DNA of 64,000 bases from Pseudoduganella lurida (GCF_007830455.1 NZ_VLLB01000006.1:248001-312000); one strand, 5' to 3'; shown: positions 1 through 8,862, counted from the first letter of the stretch. Made by a program: numbers and translations. Notes: generated by a model from the sequence alone, not told the origin.

Positions 1-203
1 TCCTCGGCATTGCCGAAGCCGTACAGCAGGTGGGCGTCCTCGCGCACGGTCAGGTGCGTGTACAGCATCACCCGCTCGCCCGTGTGCGGCAGGTTGTAGA
101 AGGTGCTCATCGGTACATCCACCTCGTAGCCGACGCCCTGCACGTCGACCAGCAGTTGCGGCGGATTTTTTTCAAGCAGAACACCGGAGAGACGTCCGAT
201 CAT
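1..203 (-). CDS. ruvA: Holliday junction branch migration protein RuvA (3' part missing)
   Basis: This is the N-terminal ~67 residues of RuvA, the tetramer that binds Holliday junctions and loads the RuvB motor. The reading frame starts MIGRLSGVLLEK and contains the OB-fold domain I with GVGYEV and a YTHLTVREDAHLLYGF stretch typical of RuvA. It continues off the left edge of the window, so the helix-hairpin-helix and RuvB-binding domains are not visible. It lies 34 bp downstream of ruvC on the same strand, the usual ruvC-ruvA order, and is probably co-transcribed with it. Confidence 0.93.
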   Translation of the reverse strand, partial: MIGRLSGVLLEKNPPQLLVDVQGVGYEVDVPMSTFYNLPHTGERVMLYTHLTVREDAHLLYGFGNAE

Positions 204-237
204 GGTGAAGCCCTGGAATTTTGGAGATGGAAGGAGT

Positions 238-777
238 TTAGCCGACGAGGCGGCCGCGCTTCATGTGCAGTGCGAAGCCGGACGGCCCGGCCGTGGACGC
301 GATGGCGGCCAGCGCGCCCTGTGCGTTGGCGTGGCAGATGGCGACACCGAGGGCATCGGCCGCGTCGCTGCCCGGCAGGCCAGGCAGCGCCAGCAGGCGC
401 GCGACCATGTCCTGCACCTGCTCCTTGGCGGCCTTGCCGGTGCCCGTGACGGCCTGCTTGATCTGCGTGGGCGAATACTCGGCCACCGTCAGCGTCGCGC
501 TCATCAGCCCGCAGATGGCGGCACCGCGCGCCTGCCCCAGCAGCAGGGTCGATTGGGGATTGACGTTGACGAAGACTTTTTCGATCGCGGCGCAGTCCGG
601 CTGGTAGGTGACCGTCAGCTCGGCCACGCTGTCGAGGATGACTTTCAGCCGCGTCGGCAAATCCCCTTCGCCGCTCTTGATGGTGCCGGAGGCGATGTAG
701 CGCAGCTTCGTGCCCTGCTTGTGGATGACGCCGAAGCCCGTTGTGCGCAGGCCAGGGTCGATGCCGAGAATGATCAT
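238..777 (-). CDS. ruvC: crossover junction endodeoxyribonuclease RuvC
   Basis: RuvC is the dimeric resolvase that nicks Holliday junctions. The protein is 179 aa starting MIILGIDPGLR, close to the usual ~173. All four acidic catalytic residues known from E. coli RuvC are at the same numbers: D7, E66, D138 and D141 (in GSDAADALGVAICHA). An upstream in-frame extension of 16 codons exists, but the family start fits the ATG at 777. It is followed by ruvA and preceded, across a repeat-bearing spacer, by purH. Confidence 0.96.
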   Translation of the reverse strand: MIILGIDPGLRTTGFGVIHKQGTKLRYIASGTIKSGEGDLPTRLKVILDSVAELTVTYQPDCAAIEKVFVNVNPQSTLLLGQARGAAICGLMSATLTVAEYSPTQIKQAVTGTGKAAKEQVQDMVARLLALPGLPGSDAADALGVAICHANAQGALAAIASTAGPSGFALHMKRGRLVG

Positions 778-849
778 CGCTTGATTGTATGCAGTAAAGA
801 AAGCGCCCGCAATAGCGGGCGCCATTTGGATCCGATTACGGCCGGGTTC

Positions 850-946
850 GTGTCCACCTTGGGGTCAACCCCGTTTTCGGACACGGCCTCAACCGTAATA
901 CTGTTGTGCTCGTGTCCGATTTTGGGGTTGACCCCCTGGTGGACAC
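850..946. repeat. 35-27-35 bp inverted repeat unit, copy 1
   Basis: There are two 35-bp arms, 850-884 and 912-946, separated by 27 bp. Each arm begins GTGTCC and ends GGACAC. The left arm has GGGGTCAACCCC inside it and the right arm the complementary GGGGTTGACCCC, so the two arms are imperfect reverse complements and could form a long hairpin or cruciform. The unit sits in the ruvC-purH spacer. An identically spaced unit lies at 10780-10876. No open frame fits inside. It may also act as a terminator or transcript stabiliser after purH. Confidence 0.8.
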
Positions 947-968
947 GGACTGAGCCGTGGATGCTGGA

Positions 969-2555
969 TCAGTGCCGGAAGTGGCGGGTGCCGGTGTACA
1001 GCATCACCACGCCGCGTTCGTCGGCGGCGTCGATGACTTCCTGGTCGCGCATCGAGCCGCCCGGCTGAATGACGCAGGTGGCGCCGGCATCGACGACGAC
1101 ATCGAGGCCGTCGCGGAACGGGAAGAACGCGTCCGAGGCGACCACGGAACCGGTCAGCGTCAGGCCGGCGTTCTGCGCCTTGATCGAGGCGATGCGCGCG
1201 GAGTCGATGCGGCTCATCTGGCCGGCACCCACGCCGAGGGTCATGTTGTTACCGCAGAAGACGATTGCGTTCGATTTCACGTACTTCGCCACCTTCCAGG
1301 CGAACATCAGGTCGGCCAGCTGCTGCAGCGTCGGCTGCAGCTTCGTGACGACGCGCAGGTCGCCCTGCTGCACGTTCTTCGAATCGGCCGACTGCACCAG
1401 CAGGCCGCCGCCGACGCGCTTGAAGTCCATGCCATTGACACCGTCACCGAGGGCGATCTCCAGCAGGCGCACGTTCTGCTTGGCCGACATGATCTGCTTC
1501 GCTTCGTCCGTGAACGACGGCGCGATCAGCACTTCCACGAACAGCTTGGCCAGCTCGGTGGCGGCGGCCGCATCGACCGGCACGTTGAAGGCGATAATGC
1601 CGCCGAACGCCGATGTGGGATCCGTCTGCAGCGCGCGGCTGTAGGCTTCCACGGCCGAACCGCCCAGCGCCACGCCGCACGGGTTGGCATGCTTGACGAT
1701 CACGCAGGCGGCCGGCTGGCCGATGCCGGTGAAGCTTTTGACGCATTCCCAGGCCGCATCGGCATCGGCGATATTGTTGAACGACAGTTCCTTGCCCTGC
1801 AGCTGGCGGTAATTGGCCAGCGCGCCCACGACGGCCTTGGTGTCGCGGTAGAACGCGGCCGACTGGTGCGGGTTCTCGCCGTAGCGCATGTCCTGCACCT
1901 TTTCAAACGCCACGTTCAGCGTCTGCGGATAGGCGCCACGGGTGGTGTGCGCGCGGTCCGGGCCCAGGCTGGACAGGTAGTTGGTGATGGCGCCGTCGTA
2001 GGCCGCCGTGTGCGCGTACACCTTCTTGGCCAGGTTGAAGCGCGTTTCGTAGCTGATGTAGCCGGGCGCATTGTCCGTCGTCTTCATCTCGGCCAGCACC
2101 ACGCCGTAGTCGGACGGGTCGCAGATCACGACGACATCCTTGTGGTTCTTTGCCGCCGAGCGCAGCATGGCCGGGCCACCGATATCGATGTTCTCGATCG
2201 CGTCATCCAGCGTGCAGTCGTCCTTGGCGACGGTGGCCTGGAACGGGTACAGGTTGACGACCACCATGTCGATCGTCGGGATCGCATGCTCATCGAGCTT
2301 GGCCATATGCTCCGGGAAGTCGCGGCGCGCCAGGATGCCGCCGTGGACGGTCGGGTGCAGCGTCTTGACGCGGCCGTCCAGCATTTCCGGGAACCCCGTG
2401 TAGTCGGCGACTTCCGTGACGGCCAGGCCGTTTTCCTGCAGCAGCTTGGCGGTGCCGCCGGTGGACAGCAGGTTGACGCCCATGGCCGACAGCGCGCGGG
2501 CGAAGTCCAGCACGCCGGTCTTGTCGGATACGGAAATGAGAGCTTGTTTGATCAT
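969..2555 (-). CDS. purH: bifunctional AICAR transformylase / IMP cyclohydrolase PurH
   Basis: PurH catalyses the last two steps of de novo IMP synthesis: formylation of AICAR from 10-formyl-THF, then ring closure. The 528-aa length matches the family (about 510-530). The N-terminal IMP cyclohydrolase (MGS-like fold) begins MIKQALISVSDKTG and includes LLSTGGTAKLL and the GRVKTLHP motif. The larger C-terminal transformylase domain has CVIVKHANPCGVALG and ends in the typical ADERGVVMLYTGTRHFRH. It lies 78 bp downstream of fis in the conserved dusB-fis-purH order. Confidence 0.97.
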   Translation of the reverse strand: MIKQALISVSDKTGVLDFARALSAMGVNLLSTGGTAKLLQENGLAVTEVADYTGFPEMLDGRVKTLHPTVHGGILARRDFPEHMAKLDEHAIPTIDMVVVNLYPFQATVAKDDCTLDDAIENIDIGGPAMLRSAAKNHKDVVVICDPSDYGVVLAEMKTTDNAPGYISYETRFNLAKKVYAHTAAYDGAITNYLSSLGPDRAHTTRGAYPQTLNVAFEKVQDMRYGENPHQSAAFYRDTKAVVGALANYRQLQGKELSFNNIADADAAWECVKSFTGIGQPAACVIVKHANPCGVALGGSAVEAYSRALQTDPTSAFGGIIAFNVPVDAAAATELAKLFVEVLIAPSFTDEAKQIMSAKQNVRLLEIALGDGVNGMDFKRVGGGLLVQSADSKNVQQGDLRVVTKLQPTLQQLADLMFAWKVAKYVKSNAIVFCGNNMTLGVGAGQMSRIDSARIASIKAQNAGLTLTGSVVASDAFFPFRDGLDVVVDAGATCVIQPGGSMRDQEVIDAADERGVVMLYTGTRHFRH

Positions 2556-2633
2556 GGCTGTGATGAGTAGTGGGTGTCTGTGCGGGCCGATGGCATGCGG
2601 CCGGAGGCCACGCCACTGGCCGGATGAATAGCC

Positions 2634-2867
2634 TTACAGCAGGCCGTGTTCCTGCAGTTTCTTGCGCAGCGTATTGCGGTTGATACCCAGCATCTGGGCG
2701 GCGTGCGACTGGTTGCCGTCGGCACGCGTCATCACCACCTGCAGCACCGGCTTTTCGACGGTCATGACGACCATGTCGTAGATGTTCGACGGCTGCTGTT
2801 CGCCCAGGTCGTTGAAATATTCCTCGAGGCTTTTCGTCACGACTTCCTGGATGCTTTCTTTGCTCAT
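2634..2867 (-). CDS. fis: Fis family DNA-binding protein
   Basis: A 77-aa Fis-type nucleoid protein. The C-terminal half (about residues 38-77) is the conserved helix-turn-helix: LQVVMTRADGNQSHAAQML followed by GINRNTLRKKLQEHGLL. The N-terminal part is shorter than in E. coli Fis (98 aa), as is usual in Betaproteobacteria. It starts 42 bp after dusB on the same strand, the classic dusB-fis operon, so transcription probably comes from the dusB promoter. Confidence 0.94.
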   Translation of the reverse strand: MSKESIQEVVTKSLEEYFNDLGEQQPSNIYDMVVMTVEKPVLQVVMTRADGNQSHAAQMLGINRNTLRKKLQEHGLL

Positions 2868-2909
2868 GTTCTTGTATTTACGCTAAATGTTTGCCGATCC
2901 GGCGCCATG

Positions 2910-3926
2910 TCAGGCGGCCAGCATTTCTTCGGCGAGGCGGTATTGTAACCGTTCGCCATGCTTCCACTGGGATTCGAAGAAGCCGTCCACCGCCCGCAAT
3001 TGCTCGGTCGTGGATTCCAGAAGGTTCATCTGCTGGCGGAATTGTTCGCCGCCCGGCAGGTCGCGCACATACCAGCCGATATGCTTGCGCGCGGTGCGCA
3101 CGCCCAGGTTGTCGCCGTAGAAGGCGTAGTGGGCGCGCAGGTGTTCGTCCATGAGCTGGCGCACTTCCGCCACCAGCGGCGGCGGCAGGTGCGTGCCCGT
3201 CTGCAGGTAATGGTCGATCTCGCGGAAGATCCACGGCCGGCCCTGCGCGGCGCGGCCCACCATCACGGCATCGGCACCCGTGCGGTCCAGCACGAAGCGG
3301 GCCTTTTCCGGCGTGGTGATGTCGCCGTTGGCCACCACGGGGATCTTCACGGCTGCCTTGACGGCGGCGATGGTGTCGTACTCGGCATCGCCCGTGTAGC
3401 CGTCGGCGCGGGTGCGGCCATGCAGGGTCAGCATCTGGATGCCGGCCTCCTCGGCGATACGGGCAATCGTCAGCGCGTTCCTGTTGTCGCGGTTCCAGCC
3501 GGTGCGGAATTTCAAGGTGACGGGTACGGATACCGACTGCACCACGGCATGCAGGATGCTTTCGACGAGATCCTCGAACTGCAGCAGCGCCGAGCCGCTC
3601 CACTTGTTGCACACCTTCTTCACCGGGCAGCCCATATTGATGTCGATGATCTGGGCGCCCTTGTCCACGTTGAACTTCGCGCAGTCGGCCATTTCCTGCG
3701 GATCGGAACCGGCGATCTGCACGGCCTTCGGCTCCATCTCGCCGGCGTGGTCGATGCGGCGCGAACTCTTCTCGCTCGCCCACACGCGCGGGTTCGACGC
3801 GGCCATCTCGGACACGGCATAGCCGGCGCCCAGCTCCTTGCAGAGTTGCCGGTAAGGACGGTCGGTGACGCCCGCCATCGGGGCGACGAACACATTGTTG
3901 CGCAGTTGATATGGACCGATTTGCAC
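2910..3926 (-). CDS. dusB: tRNA-dihydrouridine synthase DusB
   Basis: A 338-aa FMN-dependent enzyme that reduces uridines in the tRNA D-loop. The sequence shows the N-terminal VAPMAGVTDRPYR motif of the TIM-barrel and the catalytic cysteine C100 in INMGCPVKKV (the same position as in E. coli DusB). VVANGDITTPEKA and AVMVGRAAQGRPW form the FMN phosphate-binding loops. It is the first gene of dusB-fis. A possible weak promoter on the - strand has TAGAAT at 3980-3975. Confidence 0.95.
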   Translation of the reverse strand: MQIGPYQLRNNVFVAPMAGVTDRPYRQLCKELGAGYAVSEMAASNPRVWASEKSSRRIDHAGEMEPKAVQIAGSDPQEMADCAKFNVDKGAQIIDINMGCPVKKVCNKWSGSALLQFEDLVESILHAVVQSVSVPVTLKFRTGWNRDNRNALTIARIAEEAGIQMLTLHGRTRADGYTGDAEYDTIAAVKAAVKIPVVANGDITTPEKARFVLDRTGADAVMVGRAAQGRPWIFREIDHYLQTGTHLPPPLVAEVRQLMDEHLRAHYAFYGDNLGVRTARKHIGWYVRDLPGGEQFRQQMNLLESTTEQLRAVDGFFESQWKHGERLQYRLAEEMLAA

Positions 3927-4074
3927 TGGATGGGAAGCGGAGTCGCGAAGGTGAAGTCTTTGGGGGAACCTGCAATTCTACCCCAAGGGCTGCTCAATTA
4001 ATAAGCACTATTTTGTACGGGCGGGGCAAGTGCTCAATTATGTGATCGCGGCTGCACGTCACTGGGCCGCCGAT

Positions 4075-4115
4075 GTTGCCCGAAAAATGGGGTCTGTCCC
4101 CATTTTTCCGGCAAC
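4075..4115. repeat. GGGGTCTGTCCCC palindrome acting as a hairpin/terminator
   Basis: Two 18-bp arms (4075-4092 and 4098-4115) match at 17 of 18 positions as reverse complements around a 5-nt loop TCTGT. The inner part is AAAAATGGGG-TCTGT-CCCCATTTTT. It starts one base after the stop codon of the histidine phosphatase gene and, read on that strand, gives a GC stem flanked by A and T runs, so it can serve as a terminator. The core belongs to the same short palindrome family as the array at 37618-37744. Confidence 0.75.
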
Positions 4116-4116
4116 T

Positions 4117-4755
4117 TCAGATGTCGTCGAGCGCGGTGGCGAGGTGGTCGACGTCGCCCCAGTGGCTGAGCGCCAGGCGGCCGTTGGACCAGGTGAAGCG
4201 GTTGATGCTGGCGTTGCGCACCTGGAAGTTGCGCGGGCTTTCCAGCGCCATCGCGGTGGCGGCGCGGTAGGCGCATTCCAGCACGCCGCCGTGGGCGACG
4301 ATCACCAGCCGCTGGCCGGCATACTGGTCGGCCCAGCGGCCGACCGCGGCGGTGGAGCGCTCGTAGAAGTGGCGGAAGCTCTCGGCATGACGCTCGCCAT
4401 GCGGCATCACGGCATCCACGTGCCGGCCCTGCCAGGCAGCGAAGTGGTCCGGGTAGCGCTCTTCGATCTCGGTATACAACAGGCCTTCGAACACGCCATA
4501 GCCCCGTTCGCGCAGTTCGCGGTCCGTGTGGAACGGCACGTGGTGGTGCTCGGCCACGGCCTGGGCCGTGTGCATCGCCCGCTGCAGGTCGCTCGACACG
4601 ATGGCGGCCAGCGGCTCGGCCGCCAGCGCGCGGGCCAGTGCCGAGGCCTGGCGGCGTCCTGCATCGTTCAGGCCGATGTCCAGGTGCCCCTGCAGGCGGC
4701 GCACCGCGTTCCACGCCGTTTCGCCGTGGCGGATCAGCAGCAGTTCCGTCGTCAT
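4117..4755 (-). CDS. histidine phosphatase family protein (phosphoglycerate-mutase-like)
   Basis: A 212-aa member of the histidine phosphatase superfamily (GpmB/CobC type). The phosphoacceptor motif is LLLIRHGETAWN with H10. The second catalytic histidine lies in LVIVAHGGVLE, and an ERGYGVFEG segment is typical of the branch. The substrate cannot be fixed from sequence; family members include phosphoglycerate mutases, alpha-ribazole phosphatases and broad phosphatases. No cobalamin synthesis genes are nearby, which argues against CobC. The start codon overlaps the stop of the PEBP gene by 4 bp (ATGA), so the two are translationally coupled. Confidence 0.88.
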   Translation of the reverse strand: MTTELLLIRHGETAWNAVRRLQGHLDIGLNDAGRRQASALARALAAEPLAAIVSSDLQRAMHTAQAVAEHHHVPFHTDRELRERGYGVFEGLLYTEIEERYPDHFAAWQGRHVDAVMPHGERHAESFRHFYERSTAAVGRWADQYAGQRLVIVAHGGVLECAYRAATAMALESPRNFQVRNASINRFTWSNGRLALSHWGDVDHLATALDDI

Positions 4756-5393
4756 GCGGACTTCACGGTCGTGTTCAGGCTGTAGGTGCCGATCAGCTGG
4801 GCTTCATCGAGGATGTGGCCGTGCAGCGCCGCCAGCGCCTGCCGGGCCGTGAAGTCGCCTTCCACGGGCAGCCGCGGCACGTCGATCGCATACAGCCGGA
4901 AGATGTAGTGGTGCACGCGCTCGTCGTTCCATGGCGGGCACGGGCCGTCGTAGCCGAAATAGCGGCCGGCCATGGCCGGATCGGCGGCGAACCAGCCCGT
5001 GTAGTCGTTCTGGCCCTGGCGCATCTGCGCCGCGCCGTCGCTCAGCTGCGGCCCTGGTTTACCCTTCGGCGTGACGCCGTTCGAATAATCGCCGGCCGGC
5101 AGACTGGCCAGCGTGGGCGGAATATCGACCAGCGCCCAATGATAAAAGTCGCCGCGTGGCAGGTCGGCCGGAACGGTTTTGCCCTCCTGGTTGACGTCCG
5201 TGCCGACCGTGGGCGCATCGCCGTCGATGCACAGCAGCACCAGCGAGGCCGTGCCGGCCGGGATATCGTCCCACGCCAGGTGGGGATTGCGGTTGCCGGC
5301 CAGGCGCACGTGCCCCGCCGGATCCGGCTCGGCAAAGGCGAATGCTGGGGGAATCGCGGCACCGTTCTTGAATGAATCGCTCCACAAGCGCAT
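4752..5393 (-). CDS. YbhB/YbcL family Raf kinase inhibitor-like (PEBP) protein
   Basis: A 213-aa phosphatidylethanolamine-binding-protein fold. The sequence has the ligand-pocket signatures of the bacterial YbhB/YbcL group: NPHLAWDDIPAG, LVLLCIDGDAP, a YHWALVDIPP stretch and YFGYDGPCPPWND. No signal peptide is evident, so it is probably cytoplasmic. A clear AAGGA ribosome site precedes the ATG. Its cellular function is not known for the family. It is longer than E. coli YbhB (158 aa) because of inserts around residues 75-110. Confidence 0.88.
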   Translation of the reverse strand: MRLWSDSFKNGAAIPPAFAFAEPDPAGHVRLAGNRNPHLAWDDIPAGTASLVLLCIDGDAPTVGTDVNQEGKTVPADLPRGDFYHWALVDIPPTLASLPAGDYSNGVTPKGKPGPQLSDGAAQMRQGQNDYTGWFAADPAMAGRYFGYDGPCPPWNDERVHHYIFRLYAIDVPRLPVEGDFTARQALAALHGHILDEAQLIGTYSLNTTVKSA

Positions 5394-5402
5394 ACGTCGT
5401 CC

Positions 5403-5867
5403 TTAAGTCGAAGCCTGTTGTTTACTTGGACCCACCTGGAGCCAGAACGTTACCGGGCCGTCGTTGGTCAGCGCGACTTTCATGTCCGCGCCGAACTGGC
5501 CCGTCTGCACGACGGCATGGCGGCTGCGCGCGGCGCGCACGAAATGGTCGAACAGGCGCCGGCCGTCTTCCGGCGCGGCGGCCGGCGAGAACGAGGGGCG
5601 CGTGCCGGAGCGCGTGTCCGCCGCCAGCGTGAACTGCGGCACCAGCAGCAGGCCGCCGGCCACGTCCGTGACGCTGCGGTTCATCTTGCCGGCCTCGTCG
5701 GAGAAGACGCGGTAGGCCAGCAGCTTGGCCAGCAGTGCCTCGGCCTCCTTTTCGGTATCGCCCTTCTCCGCGCAGACCAGCACCATCAGCCCGCCATCGA
5801 TGGCACCGATCACGGCGCCGTCGACGACGACCTGGGCCGACGTCACCCTCTGGAGTAAAGCAATCAT
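5403..5867 (-). CDS. dtd: D-aminoacyl-tRNA deacylase
   Basis: A 154-aa homodimeric proofreading enzyme that hydrolyses D-amino acids (and glycine) from mischarged tRNA. It starts MIALLQRVTSAQVVVDG. It carries the two family motifs: PQFTLAADTRSG, corresponding to the SQFTL motif with the first residue changed to Pro, and the cross-subunit GPVTFWLQV motif near the C-terminus. Its ATG overlaps the stop codon of tyrS (ATGA), so it is translationally coupled to the tRNA synthetase whose mischarging errors it helps correct. Confidence 0.94.
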   Translation of the reverse strand: MIALLQRVTSAQVVVDGAVIGAIDGGLMVLVCAEKGDTEKEAEALLAKLLAYRVFSDEAGKMNRSVTDVAGGLLLVPQFTLAADTRSGTRPSFSPAAAPEDGRRLFDHFVRAARSRHAVVQTGQFGADMKVALTNDGPVTFWLQVGPSKQQAST

Positions 5868-7165
5868 GCCGTCAGCGTGATCCGGGCGAACTTGCGCTTG
5901 CCCACCTGCAGCACGAACGTGCTGGCCTCGGCCTTCAGGGCCTTGTCGCTGATGACGGTGCCGTCGATGCGCACGCCGCCTTGGTCGATCATGCGCATCG
6001 CTTCGGATGTCGAGGCGCACAGCCCGGTCTGCTTGAGCAGCTGCGCCACGCCCAGCGGCGCACCGGTCACGCCGATCTCGGCGATATCGTCCGGAATGCC
6101 GCCCTTCGAGCGGTTGACGAAGTCGGCCAGCGCATCCTCGGCCGCCTGGCGCGAGTGGAAGCGTTCGACGATTTCCTGGGCGATCGCCACTTTCGCATCG
6201 CGCGGATTGGCGCCGTTCGCGACGGCCTGCTTCAGGTTCGCCACCTCGTCCAGCGAACGCCACGACAGCAGCTCGTAGTAGCGCCACATCATCGTGTCCG
6301 AGATGCTCATCACTTTCGCGAACATGGTGTTGGCCGGCTCGGTGATGCCGATGTAGTTGTTCTTCGACTTCGACATCTTGTCGACGCCGTCGAGGCCTTC
6401 CAGCAGCGGCATCGTCAGGATGCACTGCGGCTCCTGGCCCCAGTCCTTCTGCAGCTCGCGGCCCACCAGCAGGTTGAACTTCTGGTCCGTGCCGCCCAGC
6501 TCCAGGTCGCTCTTCAGGGCCACAGAGTCGTAGCCCTGCATCAGCGGGTACAGGAACTCATGCACCGAGATCGGTGTCCCATTCTTGAAGCGCTTGGCAA
6601 AGTCGTCGCGCTCCATCATGCGGGCGACGGTGTAGCGGGAAGCGAGCTGGATCATGCCGCGCGCGCCCAGCTGGTCGCACCATTCCGAGTTGTAGCGGAT
6701 TTCCGTCTTCTCCGGATCGAGCACCAGCGAGGCCTGCTTGAAGTAGGTCTGCGCGTTCTGTTCGATCTGTTCGCGCGTGAGCGGCGGGCGGGTGGCATTG
6801 CGGCCGGAAGGGTCGCCGATCATCGACGTGAAGTCGCCGATCAGGAAGATCACCTGGTGACCCAGGTTCTGCAGCTGGCGCATCTTGTTCAGCACCACCG
6901 TGTGGCCCAGGTGCAGGTCGGGCGCCGTGGGGTCGAGGCCCAGCTTGATGCGCAGCGGCACGCCGCTGGCTTCGGAACGGGCCAGCTTCTGGGCGAATTC
7001 GCTCTCGATCAGCAGTTCGTCGACGCCGCGCTTGGCGACCGCGAGCGCTTCCTGGACAGCATCGCTCAGCGGGAATTTGGTAACAGGGAGGGCGGAGTTT
7101 GTTGCGCTATTGGTCGCGGCAGCAGTGGCGGAAGGAAGGTCTGGCGCCGGGGTGTTCTTATCCAT
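5864..7165 (-). CDS. tyrS: tyrosyl-tRNA synthetase
   Basis: A 433-aa class I aminoacyl-tRNA synthetase of the TyrZ-like type. The HIGH-equivalent motif is DLHLGHTVVL and the KMSKS motif is intact (DKMSKSKNNYIG). A C-terminal S4 RNA-binding domain follows (MRMIDQGGVRIDGTVISDK). The first ~28 residues are an Ala/Thr/Asn-rich extension of low complexity, so an internal start is possible. It is divergent from the M23 peptidase gene and upstream of dtd. Confidence 0.96.
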   Translation of the reverse strand: MDKNTPAPDLPSATAAATNSATNSALPVTKFPLSDAVQEALAVAKRGVDELLIESEFAQKLARSEASGVPLRIKLGLDPTAPDLHLGHTVVLNKMRQLQNLGHQVIFLIGDFTSMIGDPSGRNATRPPLTREQIEQNAQTYFKQASLVLDPEKTEIRYNSEWCDQLGARGMIQLASRYTVARMMERDDFAKRFKNGTPISVHEFLYPLMQGYDSVALKSDLELGGTDQKFNLLVGRELQKDWGQEPQCILTMPLLEGLDGVDKMSKSKNNYIGITEPANTMFAKVMSISDTMMWRYYELLSWRSLDEVANLKQAVANGANPRDAKVAIAQEIVERFHSRQAAEDALADFVNRSKGGIPDDIAEIGVTGAPLGVAQLLKQTGLCASTSEAMRMIDQGGVRIDGTVISDKALKAEASTFVLQVGKRKFARITLTA

Positions 7166-7190
7166 GAATCGCAGAATTTTCTCAAAATGT

Positions 7191-7218
7191 TGGCGTAGCG
7201 CAGGAATGCGTTATAATG
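7191..7218 (+). promoter_or_regulatory. sigma70-type promoter of the M23 peptidase gene
   Basis: TTGGCG (7191-7196), a 16-bp spacer and a perfect TATAAT (7213-7218) lie in the tyrS / M23 divergent spacer, about 100 bp before the chosen start codon. The sequence downstream (7219-7321) is A-rich and would form a long 5' leader. Confidence 0.65.
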
Positions 7219-7321
7219 CCCGATCCCATCAATCTTGCCCAACGAAAACGAGCTAAATCAACAAGTTACAATAAAAAAAGCTAAAAAATCATCGTTCAAG
7301 CGGCAAATTCTAACTGATTGC

Positions 7322-8701
7322 ATGAACCCAATACATAAGTTCACAAGCTCGCGCTTGTATCATCTGCTAGGTTCGACCCGCAAGGCCCGCATCGTCAGCG
7401 CGTCCGCCGTGGCGCTCACTTTCGTTGCCTTTGGCGCCGCCGGTGTGGCCCCGCTGGCCATGGATGACGACAATCTGCCGGTCAAGACGATCACGCAGGA
7501 CATCGCCTCGCCGAACCTCTCCTCCCAGCTCACCGAAATCGATCAACAGGACGACACGCAGAAGTATGTGCGTGAAGAACGCATCCGCGCCGGCGATACG
7601 CTGGCCACGCTGATGCAGCGCCTGGGTGTCGACGACGATGCCGCGGAAACCTTCATCAAGAAGGACAAGACCGCCAAGGCCGTGATGCAGCTGCGCACCG
7701 GCAAGCGCGTGCTGGCCCAGACCGATGACGATGGCAAGCTGCTGTGGCTGCGCGCCAGCATCGTCGACGGCAAGGACATCCCCGTCAAGACTGTTTCGAT
7801 TACGAAAAAAGGCGAAGGTTTCACCGCCGACGAAGCACCGATCAAGCTGGAACGCCGCGTGGAGATGCATGCCCGCGACATCACGTCCACGCTGTTCGCT
7901 GCCACCGATTCCGATGCGGACGGTGCCCGCCTGCCGGATGCCATCGTGCGCCAGATCCTGGAAATGTTCTCGACCAATATCGACTTCCGCTCCGACGTGA
8001 AGCGCGGCGACCGCTTCAACGTGGTGTACGAAACGTTCTGGCAGGATGGCGAGATGGTGCGCGTGGGCCGCATCCTGGCCGGTGAATTCACCAACCGCGG
8101 CACGACGTATCAGTCCGTGTGGTTCGAGGACCCTGCCAGCAAGACGGGCGGCGGCTACTACAGCTTCGACGGCAAGGCGCTGAAGAAGGCCTTCCTGAAA
8201 TCGCCGCTGGAATTCACGCGTGTGTCGTCCGGCTTCTCGATGCGCGTGCACCCGATCTCGGGCGACTGGAAAGCCCACAAGGGCATTGACTTCGCGGCAC
8301 CGACCGGTACGCCGATCCGCGCTGCTGGCGATGGCGTCATTGATTTTGCCGGCACGCAGAATGGCTACGGCAATGTGATCGTGCTGAAGCACTGGAACAA
8401 CTACTCGACCGCCTACGCGCACATGAGCCGTTTTGCGGCGGGCGTGAAGAAGGGCCAGAAAGTCAGCCAGGGCGACCTGATCGGCTACGTGGGCACGACC
8501 GGCTGGTCGACCGGCGCGCACCTGCACTACGAATTCCGCGTGGGCGGCGAAGCGAAGGATCCGGCCAAGCTGAACTTGCTGGCCCAGGCGCCCCTGACGG
8601 CTGCCGAAAAAGCCCGTTTCAACGCGGTGGCTGGCGACATGATCCACCGTTTTGCCTTGCTGCGTCCGGTAGGTTCGGCCAGCACCCTGGCACAGAAGTA
8701 A
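7322..8701 (+). CDS. M23 family metallopeptidase with OapA/LysM-like N-terminal region
   Basis: A 459-aa envelope peptidoglycan peptidase (MepM/NlpD-like). The N-terminus has basic residues and then a hydrophobic segment (IVSASAVALTFVAFGAAGVA), a signal anchor or signal peptide. A middle domain (RIRAGDTLATLMQRLGVDD) resembles the OapA/LysM-like domain. The C-terminal zinc peptidase has AHKGIDFAAPTGTP and HLHYEFRVGG, giving the H-x3-D and H-x-H ligands, so it is probably active. The ATG at 7322 gives a normal signal region; an upstream in-frame ATG at 7235 would add 29 hydrophilic residues. It precedes anmK, as in relatives. Confidence 0.92.
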   Translation: MNPIHKFTSSRLYHLLGSTRKARIVSASAVALTFVAFGAAGVAPLAMDDDNLPVKTITQDIASPNLSSQLTEIDQQDDTQKYVREERIRAGDTLATLMQRLGVDDDAAETFIKKDKTAKAVMQLRTGKRVLAQTDDDGKLLWLRASIVDGKDIPVKTVSITKKGEGFTADEAPIKLERRVEMHARDITSTLFAATDSDADGARLPDAIVRQILEMFSTNIDFRSDVKRGDRFNVVYETFWQDGEMVRVGRILAGEFTNRGTTYQSVWFEDPASKTGGGYYSFDGKALKKAFLKSPLEFTRVSSGFSMRVHPISGDWKAHKGIDFAAPTGTPIRAAGDGVIDFAGTQNGYGNVIVLKHWNNYSTAYAHMSRFAAGVKKGQKVSQGDLIGYVGTTGWSTGAHLHYEFRVGGEAKDPAKLNLLAQAPLTAAEKARFNAVAGDMIHRFALLRPVGSASTLAQK

Positions 8702-8721
8702 TCCTTCCGTACTCCTGAACG

Positions 8722-8746
8722 CGGCGCCTTCGTGGCGCCGTTTTCT
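8722..8746 (+). terminator. rho-independent terminator after the M23 gene
   Basis: A 7-bp perfect stem CGGCGCC / GGCGCCG with loop TTCGT is followed directly by TTTT, 20 bp after the peptidase stop codon. Confidence 0.85.
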
Positions 8747-8862
8747 ATTCCGCCCTCACTGTGAAACCAGTGTATTCCCCTGTTCGCGCAACGACTGTTA
8801 GCTGTTTCACATTCAGGCACATCCGGGCACAATAGCCACAACATCTACTTTCGTTACTTCTG

